Of a DNA stretch of 64,000 nt, positions 1-14,500 are shown piece by piece. The notes beneath the pieces are model-generated. The model made no database searches. It saw nothing but the letters and a program-made list of their open reading frames with translations, and was not told the DNA's origin. Source of the DNA: Pelodera strongyloides (lineage: Eukaryota > Nematoda > Chromadorea > Rhabditida > Rhabditidae); assembly GCA_036852015.1 (NCBI GenBank), contig JAANDG010000021.1:124001-188000 (forward strand), written 5' to 3'. Numbering within the stretch: position 1 is the first letter of the stretch; every line of letters starts with the position of its first letter. The translations under genes were made by a program, and so were the position numbers.

Positions 1-57
1 GAGTGCATAACTAAAAAAAATCATTTAATATGGTGCTTACATTTAAACTAATGAAAA

Positions 58-249
58 TTAAGTCACCGTCATAAGATTTTTTTCATTGTCTACCGGTAAA
101 GATATAGCATATATAGTATTAACATCTATTTTTACCCTTCTATTTTGAACCCCTGTGTTCTTTAACTTTATCGTGAGGCTAAATTTTGTTCCCCAAGGAA
201 ATGCATCGCTCCCAACACGACGTAATCGAAACACAAATAGATGGAACAA
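58..249 (-). CDS. Possible small or partial coding segment at the left edge
   Basis: A 63-codon minus-strand frame from ATG to stop. The middle (WGTKFSLTIKLKNTG) alternates hydrophobic and charged residues like a beta-sandwich strand, and the base composition is less AT-biased than the flanks. It could be an exon of a gene beyond the left edge, a decayed fragment, or chance. I recognise no family. Confidence 0.2.
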   Translation of the reverse strand: MFHLFVFRLRRVGSDAFPWGTKFSLTIKLKNTGVQNRRVKIDVNTIYAISLPVDNEKNLMTVT

Positions 250-318
250 TACACTAAATTTGTTTACCGAGCTTTCCTTTTTTTAAACAAAACGCAGCAC
301 TACCCCAAGCTTTTTTCA

Positions 319-474
319 AAAAAGCTATGTTTGTTACCATTTTATTTTGATTTTGAACAAATTTGATTCACTTCACTCCAAATTTCATAGATTGAAAAAA
401 AGCTATGTTTGTTACCATTTTATTTTGATTTTGAACAAATTTGATTCACTTCACTCCAAATTTCATAGATTGAA
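319..474. repeat. Tandem duplication, 78-bp unit
   Basis: Two perfect copies of a unit containing AAAGCTATGTTTGTTACC and CACTTCACTCCAAATTTC. Non-coding. Confidence 0.95.
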
Positions 475-1852
475 CGTTGGTATTCTTTAAAGTATTTTTA
501 TTTCGACTTTGGACAGATTCGTGTCGTAGCATGCTATAAATTTTCGCTGAAGATTAAGATCCATCCTAGTGCATAACTGAAAAAGTAAATATGGCTTTAA
601 TATGGTGATTTATTTAAATTAATACCAATCCAATTAAGTGATTATGGTATGTACCGAACACTGAAACCTACACATTTGCTACTTAAAAGATTTAAAATAC
701 TTTAATAATGCAACGCCACATGTAAAAAATAATCAGCATTCGCTTCTGGAACTCCGAACTTGTGGATGAGTAAAATTAATAAGCTATAATATAGATACGC
801 ATTTCTCCACCTACACATTTGGACCTAACACTTTCTTCAGTTGTACCATCAGTGTCTGATAACTAGCTACTAGCGTGGCTCGCCCAGCTCTGGTCCTCCA
901 ATCGGGCGCCTACTTATAAGTGCGCCGCTCTAAATTGGCACCCCTTTTGCAATGCCCGTCGCGAACAAAGTTTCGTGTTGTAGTTTCTCAAGTATTGCTC
1001 AATTGCAATATGTGCATGATTTATCACATGGAAACGTTTTTTAAAAAATGCGCACGAAACCAAACTACCACACTTATAAATAATTTTCTTGTACACTCTA
1101 ATAACTGATGAATAATCCCTTTGAAAACAGCACATTGCGTGGCGCAATATTGCAAAAATACCTAGAATTAAATAAAAAAGAATATTAATTAAGATGTCGC
1201 CTTAATCGTAATATTATGATTATTAACAATAGGTCTTCGGTATTTATTCTGTTTCTCTTATCCTGAAATAGCACGATTTATCTATCGTTCCTAATGATAG
1301 AATATATATGATCTTAAAGAATTTCCTAACTTACCTAGTAAACTATTTTTTAATTAAATTAAAAAGTATTAAATTTTCAGCAATTAGCCTAAGAACCAAG
1401 GACCACTAAAATTATAGAGAAGGACGATTTTATTTGTTGTGGATGTTTCCTTTATGACAAAGCAACGCTAATGAATCTTATTCAACAAAATATATGCAAA
1501 TAGAGGTATGTAGCTTATAATTACATGTTACACATAACTTATATCACTTCCGCTTTCATGCGTACATATTTATTAGCGAATAGTATTGATCGCTTCCCAT
1601 TTTATTCAATGCGGTATAACAGCAGGTTTTTGAAACGTTTTGGACACTGTATTTCCATATGTAGTGTATGGAAATAACTGCGCGACAAAGCGCGTTTTTT
1701 AAATATTCATTTGCATACAACATTTAATAATGAACTTGTTCAACATAGTTTCAAAAACGGCCGATATATCGCTTTAATGCTGAAAATTATTATCTTTTTA
1801 TAAAATCATTTTTCATAGCCTAATTTACGTTCATGTTCTTCTATGAAAACGA

Positions 1853-2004
1853 CTTATATATTTATACAAAACAATTTATTACGCTCCAATTTCTCATTTT
1901 TCGTGCGCATAATAATAAGCATATAATACTTATATATTTATACAAAACAATTTATTACGCTCCAATTTCTCATTTTTCGTGCGCATAATAATAAGCATAT
2001 AATA
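1853..2004. repeat. Tandem duplication, 76-bp unit
   Basis: Two copies of a unit with ACGCTCCAATTTCTCATTT and GTGCGCATAATAATAAGC. Confidence 0.95.
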
Positions 2005-5000
2005 AAAATGTATTCGTGAAAATACAATTCATGATGCAAAATGTATCTACCCTAGAGTATTGTTGCAAACTTGCAAGCCGTTCCAAGTCAATTCCATCCT
2101 GAAAATTTCAAACATTTTTTTTTTCGCTCTTCAATGATTTTTGTTGAGTTGAGGAAGAATAGGAGTTTCACATTACTTCCTTACGATATTGAATTGACCT
2201 TCAATGAATATACACAAAGAAATACAAAATACGTGTTCGTTCGAGGTCTGAGCGATTTAGTTCGTATTGTTACCCCACTTAAAGGGTCAGGCTCACCAAA
2301 AACATATGTTCAGACTTTCATATTTTGTTTTTAAATACGCATATTTTTCGCATGCAGAAATTTCCGCTTATATATATTTCGCGCGCCTGTTTCTTTAGAA
2401 TATAATAGTTTATGTGAACCTCTTCAAATGTATAATGTTTATCAATTTATCTCCACTATTATGTTTATTAAACACGTCCAAAACTTCATTGTAGTGTATG
2501 CATTGGTGGCGTTCGCTCAAATCCGACTCGTCTCTGCCCATTTTCAAATGTATTGTTTTTCAACATGTGATTATAGAAAACCATTATTTTAAACCGATAA
2601 TTTTATTACCCAAATCGATTTATTATTGAATTGGATCGATTTTTTATAGAAATTTGTGATTTTCCCACATTTTTATTGGAGTTCACCCAAAATAAAACAA
2701 AGGAGAATCTTTTATTTTAAAATATTGGTCATTTTTATATTTCTGGTCAAATGTATAAGTTTTGGTCCAGAACATTGTTGTGTGACATACGCTCTATCTA
2801 TTTCTCAAAATAAAGCCCAAAACGGCGATTTTTACGAAAAATATACATTGTTTAATTATTTTGGAACAGTAGCTTTGCAACTGCAGCTTTATTTTTTTTC
2901 ATGATTAAACAAATTAAAATTAAGTCATCAAACCGGAAACTACCATAATTCCTAAAAAAAAATTCAATTTCATTCCTGCCCGATTATTTTCCAATTATCT
3001 GTGACTTAGCATGTTATCCGCTTACCGTTTTTATTATGCCTACATCCATGCTTCTTTTGTTTTGCTTACTATTATGCACGGATTTATCGCAAATTCGCAT
3101 AAACCAAATTTTCAACAGATTTACAGACCTACTCCTTTTCATTCAATTTAGATCTGAGAGCCATATTCCCATATATGTACATCATTTTATTAGCGTCTCT
3201 CCCATCCCGAATACATATAAATATAAGTTATGAAAGATGCTAGACACTAGCCACTCAAAGATTGATTCTTATATGCACGTAGTAAATAAAATGAGAACAA
3301 CAAAATTAGTAAAGCGGTATGGCATGTGGTTGTGAAACGTATTCCTCATCTCATAACTGCTTTCCAAGTATTATATGCTAATTTCTGACATTTAATACAT
3401 GGGAGTGCAGACGTCTCGTATATGCGTTTCAGAACTACGTAAAATGCAGCTTTTGAGATAAGGGTTTACTCGGGTAGTTGCTTCATGTCTCTTTCTGTAC
3501 TAAATCAAAATTAGCATAAAATTATTATAAGAATTTGCCAAGGGCCAAATATTCTAAAGTCAGAATTCCCATGTCAACAAGTTTGGAGAAATCCCCCACT
3601 CCCCACTAGTTTATTCTCGAGAACTCGACGAAAAAACAAACTCCCGCAGAAAAAGAGCTTTTTGTCTTTTTTGAAAACCCAAACTCCTCCGCACGCTTAT
3701 TAGTGCAACATCACTCCAACTATGTAGTTTTCAATTTTTTGGCCTAAGTTACGTACTTTATGTTCCTCACATCTAAAAGGCTAAAGTGTTAGGCTACGAG
3801 GGTTTAACTACAAGGGATAATACAATATTGAGTGATTATCTTATCAGCGGCATATTTTCTTTCACCTTACAATAATTGTTATGTTATTGAGATCAAGGTC
3901 CAGTCGTATGGCATAAGTCGCATTTACCTCCGTATCTGCTCTGGATGTTCCTCGCAAAGTTTTCGATTATTAAGTGGTATATAAGACTATTATCACTGCA
4001 AATGCTATACAAGACCTCTATATTAATACAAAGTGCATACTTATTAATATATCGTCGCAAATGTAGCAGAGGATCTGTATTTTGTACTTGTGAGCCATCC
4101 TGTATCCCACATAAAAACTGAAAACCCTCATTTACTCCCGATCTCGGCCCTTAAATAATCGTGATGGGATCGGGCACATCCCAGGGTTTCATGAAATCAT
4201 CGGGCACATCGGGTTTTCTTTCCACTTTCCTACCGTCGGCAGCTCTTTTTCCCCACGCAAAAAAAGAAGAATAAACGACAGTGGATAGCAATTTTATTAT
4301 GCCAATTCTGCCGCCTAAATGTGCCCAGATGCGCTGCGATTTTCATTGATTTACATAAAACATGCGGGACTTATATTCGCCAGTTCCTTCTGATATATAA
4401 CCATGGACATTTTAATTGTCACCTATTCTATGTAGGTGTTTATTGATATATTGTTTATTGAACATATCTAGACAAACAGTGCCCATCAGAACTCAGAACA
4501 CAATATGTAAGGGTAGTACATATACTAATAAGATATAATTTCTTGTTTTTACGATTACGTTTTATTTATTTTACGATTTTTTCATTTTTCGGAAAGATCT
4601 TTCTGTGTATTTTTACTCATCTTACGATTATCAATTACGAATGATTACGAACTCAACTGCAGGAAAAAATTGAAAAAATAATGTGGAAAATTTCCCATAT
4701 AAATGTGTTAAATAAATTGATCTTATTGATTTTAATGAGCTCATTGATCGCGCATAAGTGTTGCACCTACATTGATATTTATGATCTACATTCAATATTT
4801 ATGACTAATCGAAGAACCAATAAGAAAGAATAATCTTACATTTATGTGTAAATAAGACTTACGCAAGACGTTATAATAGGCTTATAATGCGAATTAAGCT
4901 GGCTCATTTGCACATTAATTCATAACACTTATTACGGCAACAAATCCGTATCCGTAAGCTTGATGCTTGATTTCAGATATTAGATAGCTTTGTAGATTAA

Positions 5001-6573
5001 TAAAATGAAAATGAATAAATAAGTAATTTTTTAAACAAGCAATTTTAGCCTTGTAATTACAGTAATGGAGATCTTAAAGTGTTATGACACATGTTTGTCA
5101 ACTGCATTCCATATTCAAAATTTTGTTCCTTAATGTGCTCTCCGGCACAGCATGGCACAGAAATTTGTATATAATGCATAACAAGTTTTCAAGACATCAT
5201 GGCTTAAGTTTAAATACATATGTTGAAATTTCTCATGCTTTATTTCTTTCCACATAAACATAAGTCCATTGAACATGAGAGGCTTCTTCTATTTTCGAGT
5301 AGTTTTCGATTTGGACTTGCAAAGGCTCTGAGTTCAATCTGTTGTGAAAAACACTCGTGTAGGTGGATATTTACCTAGTTGGAATTATTCGGACGTATAT
5401 TAGGTTAGCTAGAGGCCAGAGCCCTATCACATGCGGCTTTATTTAGCCCATGGTCTCACTAAGTCGTCTTCTAGCGGTGAATTACCTAAGCAGTAGCGGT
5501 AAGGTAACGGTAAATCATAAAAATAATGTCAATGGGTTGAGGTAATTTGCATATTATTGTAGGATACGGTAATTCCACTTTCCTATAATGTAGCTCGTCA
5601 TACCTTCGTACCTAATCATTATCATTTGCTCTTCTATGGTATTTAAAAATATGTTATAGATTTCGAGAAATACTTCCAGCAATGCAACTAGCGGATATAA
5701 ATTTGTAGAACATTTTGCAAAAAATGCTAAATGCTAAATATGTCCTTGCGTGACATGTATTACATCTCTTCTCGTCAAGAAATGTTGAAAATGCCTAACC
5801 TACTAAGTTATTACGAGTTGAACTTTAGTAGTCAACATCTTCAGCCCACTTCAACATTTTTTAAAGGGGGTATGACACGATGGACAACTACATATACATC
5901 CTCATGTATTGCGTGCAAATTGTGATAGATGATAGATTCTGAGATCTCCTCATACAAAGTTTTCTAAACCTCATGCGAGCGAATTGCCCTACTAAACCTG
6001 TTGAGCAAATCTTCGTTTTTGGTCGCATGTTTTTAAAAAATTGCCAAATCTTGCATTTTTCCTATATTAGCATTTTTGAAAGTTTTTTCTCTGGCTTAAC
6101 TTCACTTAGGATAAGTCCTTTAGATTTAAGTACCCAATGACGACTAACTAAGCACGACGAATTTGTTTGGAATTTTTCCCCACCGAACGTTGATTGGCTG
6201 TTCTCGCTTGAAAATTAAATCTGAAAATAAATTAAAGCAATATAACAGACGGTTTTTGAAAAAAATGAACGCTGGATTTCCATGTAGTGTATGCAAATAA
6301 CTGCGCGATACTGCGCGTTTTTTTAGTCTAATTGTATTCCGCTTTAACTATGACTATGCCGTGATATTTTCTGTGTCTAATATTTGTTTCTGATTATATT
6401 TCCGCACGAATTGGAATATTCGGACCATATTTTCTTTATTGGGCCTTTGAAACATCTTTTTATACACATTTGTATCACAGTTTCTTTACATTAGATTGTT
6501 TATTCCCTGGAGTTCCGTTATGTCGTTATTTTATTTTTTATTTTATTTTTTCTTATTTCCCAAAAATTTTCAG

Positions 6574-7117
6574 ACTCTCTTTGATGAACTTGATTCAACC
6601 TCCCGATAATATTCCTCGCGATGGACGAGCTCAATCGTGGGCTAAAGCATTATCGCGATCCTTCGACTTACACCTCTTCCGCCCGTCTTCGCTAACTCAT
6701 GTTAACACCCTACCCGACAAGTCACCAACGGTACCATGCCGGGGTATTACCGCAGCGCTACCCGCGCTCTGCGCGCCTATGGCCTCCGTCGTCAGGAAAT
6801 GCTCGTCACCTTGTCAATTAACCGCTGGCTACGGTAGTCCTATAGCCTCACTGAAGAGTTCAGCGCCTAATAATAGTAATGTACCGATTCCGAGAGCTTC
6901 AAGTTCTATTACTAGACGGCGACGGCGAGCCTTTGCTATTGGGGGCAGAAAAACGGCTTCGGAATCTTTTGAGAAACAGGACGCGGACTTTTTCTCTTCC
7001 TATGGAAGTAGTAGAGTGAGCTGTGCGACTCTACCCGAAGTACCGTATACGATGGAGACGGATTACTGTATTCTTAGTCCGACAACGTCGAGAAGGAAGA
7101 ATTATGCACTGACAAGG
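6574..7117 (+). CDS. rhgf-2: Alternative first exon (long isoform) of the RhoGEF
   Basis: A TTTTCAG acceptor ends at 6573 and the ATG follows ten bases later at 6584, which is the spacing of an SL trans-spliced 5' end. The open frame runs 178 codons to 7117 (CTGACAAGG, then GTGGGA), leaving phase 0 into the exon at 13564. The peptide is Ser/Arg-rich and low in hydrophobics, with [11 protein letters not shown], a [12 protein letters not shown] basic cluster and [13 protein letters not shown] know no domain like it. The donor GTGGGA is weak, and two other frames also stay open for part of the exon, so its membership in this gene is inferred from phase, position and strand. Confidence 0.5.
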
Positions 7118-8523
7118 GTGGGAATGTTATTTTTATGAGCATTTACTTAAAGCGGTATGGCACGTGGTTTGTGATATTGCATTCACAAGTATTATGTGGA
7201 CCATGTGCCATTTTGCTTTAATATTTTTTTAATATTTTCTATCACCGACACCTAATGGTGATTCTTTCCTATACGCAGTTTTCTCCCTGTTTCTGTATTC
7301 TTTAAGATTTGCAGGATATCTTACTATAATTAATTATAATTAATAGTTATTCCTTCTCCCTGCTCATAATCCCAAATCCACAGAACATTTGGAACCGATT
7401 TTTTTGCTGAACAATAAGCCAAATATATATATATATATATCATCGTCAAACGCAACCATCGTAGAACTAGCACTATCAAACCAGTCTCTCGTTATTGCAA
7501 CAAGAAAGCTACATAAAAAGAGTCCGTCAAACAGTTGTGTGCGTAACGGGGTCGGCTAGCCGATAGCTTGAGTGATATTAGGATATGGCGCTGGTCACCC
7601 AGTTTACCGGGGCTTTTTACATAGCTCTGACCCATTCTTGGAAGCTAAGAGGACCTTATTTGCCAATTTACACCGTATTCTGTGAGCATTCAACTCTAAA
7701 GTGTTCTGCTCTGCTTCTCTGGTAATTTAGTATAGCCTTGGTATTCCAATTAACTAAATATGGCCAAAGTCATGTTGATAAAAAGACTCTCGCTGAGGGA
7801 GTATAAAGATGTGAACCAGGTAAGAAAGTTACTTTGCATTTATTAAAATTGATTGGAAAATATACCCATTGGCATTATAAACTTTAAAGGGAACAACTAC
7901 CTGACTTATTGTTTTATACTGATCATGTGTTACTAATGAGCTGTATAGCCAAAAGACTTGCATAAGTGCCGCACTGTGCTTAGTGCTTACTGTAACAATC
8001 GCCATACTAGTGGCTCACTTTAGACTGTATGATTAGTATGATTATAACCATGGCCTATTTTAAAGCGAAGTACCTGCCGGTTTTTGAAACACATCGAATA
8101 CGCCATCACTCTTATGCAGCTTAAAAAGGAAATAAATTAGAATAAAAAATCGAGTTAACGAGTAACTTCGCAGTTTCAGCGATGATTTTGATTCTATCAA
8201 TAATCGCATCGAGTAATTTGCTCTAGTTCTTACTTAGATTTATTTTTCAATGCTCATTTCTTCTCCAGAATTTTGTGTCATTCATAGCCTAAGCCTAAGC
8301 CTAACCTATAAATCCACCCAACTTGTCCTCAAACTTCACTTCTGACGGGTCATTACCAATTACCGCATCAAAACGGGCGTCTTTTACTGGCTATTTTGAA
8401 GACCAACCGCCACCGTTTTCCAGCCTAAACTCCCTGTAATGGTTTTGTCGTGAGGAATAAAGTGAATGAACTGGAGAAAGAGAGGATTCTCTCTCTACCT
8501 CTCTTCCTCTCTTCTCTCTGTCC

Positions 8524-8558
<35 letters not shown>

Positions 8559-11500
8559 GAAAACCAAATTATCCCTCAAACAACCTGAATTTCTTTCGAT
8601 TTCACTTGGTTCTTGTTCTGTTTAAAGAAAATACAAAGAATTATTTTATGCCTTGAAAGAGAACTTAGGAATGTTGACAAGGTTCGTTGTTTGTTTGCTG
8701 TGTACGTTACATGCTTATTTATCTATTTATTTGTTTGTTTGTTTGTTTCTTTGTCTGTCTGTCTGTTGTCTGTCGGTTTGTCCGTTTGTCACTCGATGTC
8801 TATACCGTAGTGGTAGAACTTGAAGAATGTTAATGAAATCGTACCAGAATGAAGTTCCAAATAATTCGCTTCTTATTTTCCCGTTCTGATTGCGCTTGTT
8901 GCCTCACTCAGCTTCCCTACGATCGAAAACCCAAATCTTATGAAACCCTATCTTGTGCAATCTCGGCCGAAATTCCTTTCCATCTTAATATTAGACCATC
9001 TCCTTGTTTTCGCTTTTCATCCCAAGAAATGGTGCGCTCTTGGTGCTCTCTAAATAGCACTCCATGGTATATCGTATATCCCATATATAGCCCCAATTTC
9101 ACTCTGATTTTCTCTCCACATCGCCAACGGCCTCAATTCATATCAACACTATGTTGCATATTTTGAATCAAAATTTCTCTCCGTCTCTTCAATTTAACTA
9201 CATCGATAGTGTATCTCTCGTCCTCATCGTCAAACTGAGTCTCCTCGTCCGCCACGCTCTCTCAAGAGCTGTCTGCTAGCGCAGATTGGTATGTAGGTCG
9301 TTGAGCGTTGGAGAAACTTTTCCCCATTTCGGAGTCTCTCGCTCTATGGAATCTCATTAGTATCCATGATCTCTCGATTCCGTCTGACTGCCTAACGTTC
9401 TCCAAATATCTCTCTATTTCTCCATACAGTTCATATTTGGATACCCTGAACCACACGCAACAACATACCACCGTATTTGCTCTAAATTTAATAATTCGAA
9501 ATCTACATATACGAAATTTGCCTTACGGGTTGGAGCACAAAAGGTTAGTAAAGCGTTTTCACTATTCTTTGATTGTGCATCAAGTTCATACCTACCATTT
9601 CATTTTTCATCATCCTCATTTGAACTAGAATCTTTAAACCTTTAGTCGTATTGCACAACAAATGCGTTCCCATTATATGCAGGTTGTCTTCAGTTCTGTA
9701 CCGGAGCCGGAAATGCGCAAAAGGGAACATAGCCTAAGCCTAAGCCTAAGCCTAAGCAAGCCTAAAGCTCTACCCGTAAAGGAAGGCTAAATCTAAAGTC
9801 CAGCCAACTAGCTGGTACCTGTCAAAAGAACCTGTTCTCGCGTCATTGCATTCAGTACTCGGTAGTCAGTAGCCCACCCAAAAGCAGATTTTCCCTAACT
9901 GACTCTGACTTTCGCTTTCATCAACATTGCGCAACATATGATTGATTATTGTACTTAAAGTGGTATGGTATGTTGTTTTGAAGCGTATGCTAGAAGTGCT
10001 GTCCTGTGTTTATAGTCAAAGTACCGTATACGCTTCACGACTCACGTCCCATACCGCTTTAAACTTATTTATTTTATAATGAAAACAACTGTGAGTGCTT
10101 ATGTCTTATTTTTAGTTTAACGTAAAGATACCATCTACCTATACATAAGTGTAATATATGAATAGACTGTAGACATACACCGTATGTCGTATGTTGAGCG
10201 AGTGCCGATTTTTGGCTCTTCGAAGCAATATGTTTAATGAAATAGTTGTTAAAAGTGTTATCTTTATCAACGACGACGTATTGCATATTCATACGCGAGT
10301 ATCAACGTGAACTACAAATTTCAGTAGTTAAATCAATTCTAAATTGTCTTTCTATGATATGACAGACCAAATGACAGACTAATAATAAGAAGAGTGTGTC
10401 TTTCTAAGCTTCAAAATTATAAACTACAAACTACAAAGTAAGACATAGTAATCCCGTCGCAATTATAACATATCCTTTTTAGAATCGCTACCAGAGTATG
10501 GACATTGACGATCGGCGATTTGAAACAAATCCGGGCAACAATTTCATTTTGGTCGAATTTCCGGTGAGCAATTTGATTGACCGAATATCAATGATGGTGA
10601 AACTACTATGGTGCGCGGCGACATCTTGGCTATAAAATGGCGCGCGCTGATGGATGTGCGCCATATTGGCTACAAGATGGCGCGTGCTGCTACATACGCG
10701 CAAAAAATGATTCGTGGCGATTGATAGACAAAAAATATCATACGTACGGCCACTGTCTGCCGAAAGACTGGGGAGAAACACTGTGCTGGAGCTAGAAACT
10801 TTGCTTCGCGTAGTCCGCGCGAAAACCTTTTACATGATACTCAAAGTGTTGTGAGATCGTGGCGAGATCGTGGCGAGCGCTGCTCGCGGCGAACTCCATT
10901 TTCTCGCAGCGCGCCATCAAAGTTCCACCTTGTATGCACCAATTATTGAATTGTTTTATTGTTGGTAATTATCATGAAAGCAAACGGATTACTGTAAAAG
11001 CCCACACTTTGCTACACATATGCACGCATTGAAACGTATGCGTAAAAGCAGCTCAACCCCATACACTTCACCGAAGCAAAGCAGCTGTAAGATACGTTAA
11101 CTGATTCGAAAATTTTCTAGTTTTATGGACCAGAAGCTTTAAAGTGAAATACCGGCCCGTTTTTGAAACCACATACAAGAGCATTATTATGCACGATACA
11201 AGAGCATTATCATGCAGCTGTGTTTCGCTTTAAACGAAGAAGCCCAATGTAGAAAGAAGACACCTCATAGAAACCTGTGACACCTCATAACAACCTGTAA
11301 ATTTATTCATTATACTGATCCTTATCCAAGAATGTAAGCATTTGTCCATTACAAGTCTGTTTTCATATATGTTTTTCATGTTGAAAAAAATTCACAGGCT
11401 TATCCTGGGATTATTTTGCCTACGTTTAGTGTTTTAGATTTTTATTTTGGTTTTCACCCTCAAAGCCCCTCAGTGGATTAAACAAAAATGATAATTTAGC

Positions 11501-14500
11501 TGGGATATTGTTGAGATACACTAATACTGGTATACAACAAGAATACCTGATTTTGTGCAAATTTTCTACATTACGTTGTACATATATCTGAGGATAAAAA
11601 TAAAATCCTTTAATTGGATTAAATTTTCTCTCTAATTAGTTTACATGAGGTTTAATTTGGAAATAATCCTACATAAAAAAATTTTTTTTTTTTTATTTAG
11701 TTGTTCTTAATAGCTGTCACCAGCTTAGCTTACACAATGCATTTTACTTTGTCTCAGATGTACTTTCTTAGTCATTGCGCTTTTCTATCACGGTAGTTGA
11801 ACTTTCGAAAACCTTGACTTTACTCCTGAGATCCTCCTAGAATCCATAGTACACACACTGGCTGAAGAGCAATGAAAAGTTTTTTTTAAATCCCCTTCTT
11901 CTGGACGTCACACATAGTTTCTCTCTCTCTTCTCTATCTCCTCCCTCTCTACCTATCTATCCCTTTCTCTCTGTATCTCTCTCTGTCAATCTCTCTCCCT
12001 CTCTGATCTACCGCCCTATTTGCATATATGCATCGGAACAGCTTTTTGCAGTAGAGAATCCAATTTGACGGACCATATTTTGACCACTTTTTGTGACCGT
12101 CAACCATTTTTCACTTTCTAGTTTATGCGAGTTTTGCAAGGGTTGGTTTTCTTTGGTTTCAAGGGTTGTTTGGGCTTAGGCTTAGGCTTAGGCTTAAGTT
12201 TACTTATTGGTATAAGGCTCACGAAAAAAAGCGTTCGCAAATTTTTTATGAGAAGATACAGGTTTACAAAAGTTTACAAAAGATCGCTGCTCTAAATATC
12301 TCTAGAAACCAGTTTACTGAAGGTCTAACAATTAACACTTGCCACCAAACATCTATTACGCTTTTCTTTGCGTGTAAAAGCTGGAAAACACTAAGGTATT
12401 AAAGTACAAATTACCTTCGTTTCTCCGTATTAAAGTTGTAGTGGTGAAATGTCTCGTGTAAGATATCTTGTAGCTACAATTGACTTTAGTATTTAACATT
12501 TATTTCACGTGATTTTCTGTGCACATACGACGGGGATTTACGCAGCCAGTCACGCTACTTTTTGTAGTATTTTGTATGAATAAAGCTACAACTTTTTTGT
12601 ATACATGAAGTTTCTGAAGCCTCCGCATGACTCTCAATGTACTAAATTTTATGTAAAGAAATTTACATAAGAAACAGCATTCAAACATCGAAGGTTGTAG
12701 CAACCCCCCCATACGTGACTTGATATACCTTCGACTCTACATTTTGAGATTATTATTTGATGGTTCTCGGTTTTTGCTAGTAACTGTTATCATTGAAGTA
12801 CTTTAACTTTAAAGGGAAATAACGGCCGGCTCTTGAAACTTTTGTCAAGTAACATTATCATGCTTTATATGCAAATGAAAATGATTAGAATAAAACGTCG
12901 ATCTCAATTCGACCTCACTCAGCATAGCTACATAGAAATGCAGTTGTCCAACATACATTTCAAAAACCGACTGCTATTTCGTTTTAAGCATTATGACACG
13001 TGGTTTGTAAGATGTACGCTGAATAATCGCATTTCTATCTATTACTTTATAACTACTTGGCTAATGATGTAAGATCTAAGAGTTTGTTATAGTTATGTAG
13101 TTATTATGTCTTTCTTTTTCTTTACTTTTCTTTTTTTCCAATCCCTTCGACACTCCTCCTACGCTGCCCTTCTTTTGCAAAAAACGCTAATTTTCTAAAG
13201 AACGAAGGCAATTATATTTGAATGCACCTACATAGGAAATGCTTGAACCCATTTGGTGACGGTTGACTGTTTTTTTTCGTGGGCCCACCCATTTGGTGAC
13301 CAATTCGTGACCAACTCGTGGCCAAGTCAGATGGTCACCAAATGGTCGCGAACCAGTCACGAACCAGTAACGAAACTCTATTCGAGTTTATTACGTATGC
13401 AGAACCTAGTTTATTTTTTTATGTAATAATTTAATTGATTTACAGCATAACTGCATAACAGGAAATAACTGAGTTTCCGGTTTAAATTAAATGTTATAAG
13501 CTAAGCAATTTTTGTATTTTATAGGTATAATTTGTAAGTAATAATAAAAAGTATTAATTTCAGGAAATTGACGGTGCTGAGGCTTCTCCCGAGAGAGTTG
13601 TCATTTTACCTGGGAAGAGGCTTGACGAGTGCTTAGAAGGTGTGTTCTTTATGTTCAAATCAATGGTTCAAAGCGGTGTGGTACATGGTTTGTGAAGCGA
13701 TGCCACATACATAAATGCAATTTGCATATATGTATACATTTGAGAAACGGTTATATGGACAACATCCTATCCCGTTCAGAAACCGTGCCCCATATCATTT
13801 TAATATTGATATTTCTAAAGAGTTCCCTTGCCTCTTGCCACTAAAACTTCGATTATTCTAATTTAAAGCGGTGCAACAGCGGATTTTTGAAGCGTAATTT
13901 GAGCGCTTTATTCCCATGTGTAGTGTACGCAAATACTGCGCAATTCTTTATTCAAATTATATTAATTTGCATACACCCTGTGGAAATGCAGTTGTCAGGC
14001 ACACATTTCAAAATCTGGATGTTGTGCCGCTTTAATTGCTTCAGAACATTTTATGTATTTACATTTTCTTATCTTAGATTTCTTTGATTGTTCTTGGGTT
14101 TCAAAATCAGCCTTATTTGTATATTTCTTTTGTTTTCACTCGTGATTCAGACACGTAGACGCTACAATTATTCACATGTTATTTGAATTAAGATGTTACA
14201 GATTCCTTTAGGCTTAGGCTTAGGCTTAGGCTTAGGCTTAGGCTTAGGCTTAGGCTGATTCTCATTAATGAATAGCAACACGCTGCTACATTTTCTAGAA
14301 GTGTCTATACAGGTTTCATAACATAACCTTTATTACGACAACAAAATGTATCGCGCAAGTTTTGTCAATATAAGGCCACTATCAAAGAATAAATAAATAA
14401 TAATACTAATAAAACAGATGAAAGAAAGCACGTTAAAGTCTAAAACAAATGGCATAATCATGACAGCATATTTACAGGAATATAACACTTTCGCTCAGTT

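Larger units (their letters stand above)
1..6573. other. Repeat-bearing intergenic DNA, no supported gene
   Basis: AT-rich with no spliced gene I can support. It holds two 76-78-bp tandem duplications (319-474, 1853-2004), a palindromic TTAA-type element (about 1606-1776), decayed element arms (about 3312-3450, 2278-2300, 6232-6320) and one copy of a dispersed repeat (about 4100-4215). A minus-strand open frame at 58-249 ends in KFSLTIKLKNTGVQNRRVKI and a few further residues. It has a protein-like composition, but I see no splice or family support. Confidence 0.6.
7820..13563. other. 5.7-kb first intron of the RhoGEF
   Basis: Repeat-rich and without supported exons: CT and TGTT/TCTG simple repeats (8.48-8.79 kb), telomere-like blocks (8.29, 9.73, 12.17 kb), element copies (8.06, 9.95, 11.14, 12.81 kb), a GC-rich patch (10.6-10.9 kb) and a block of GGTGACC/GACCAACTCG motifs (13.25-13.37 kb). 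Open frames at 8849-9166 and 9308-9628 are Ser/Phe-rich with no splice context. Confidence 0.6.
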
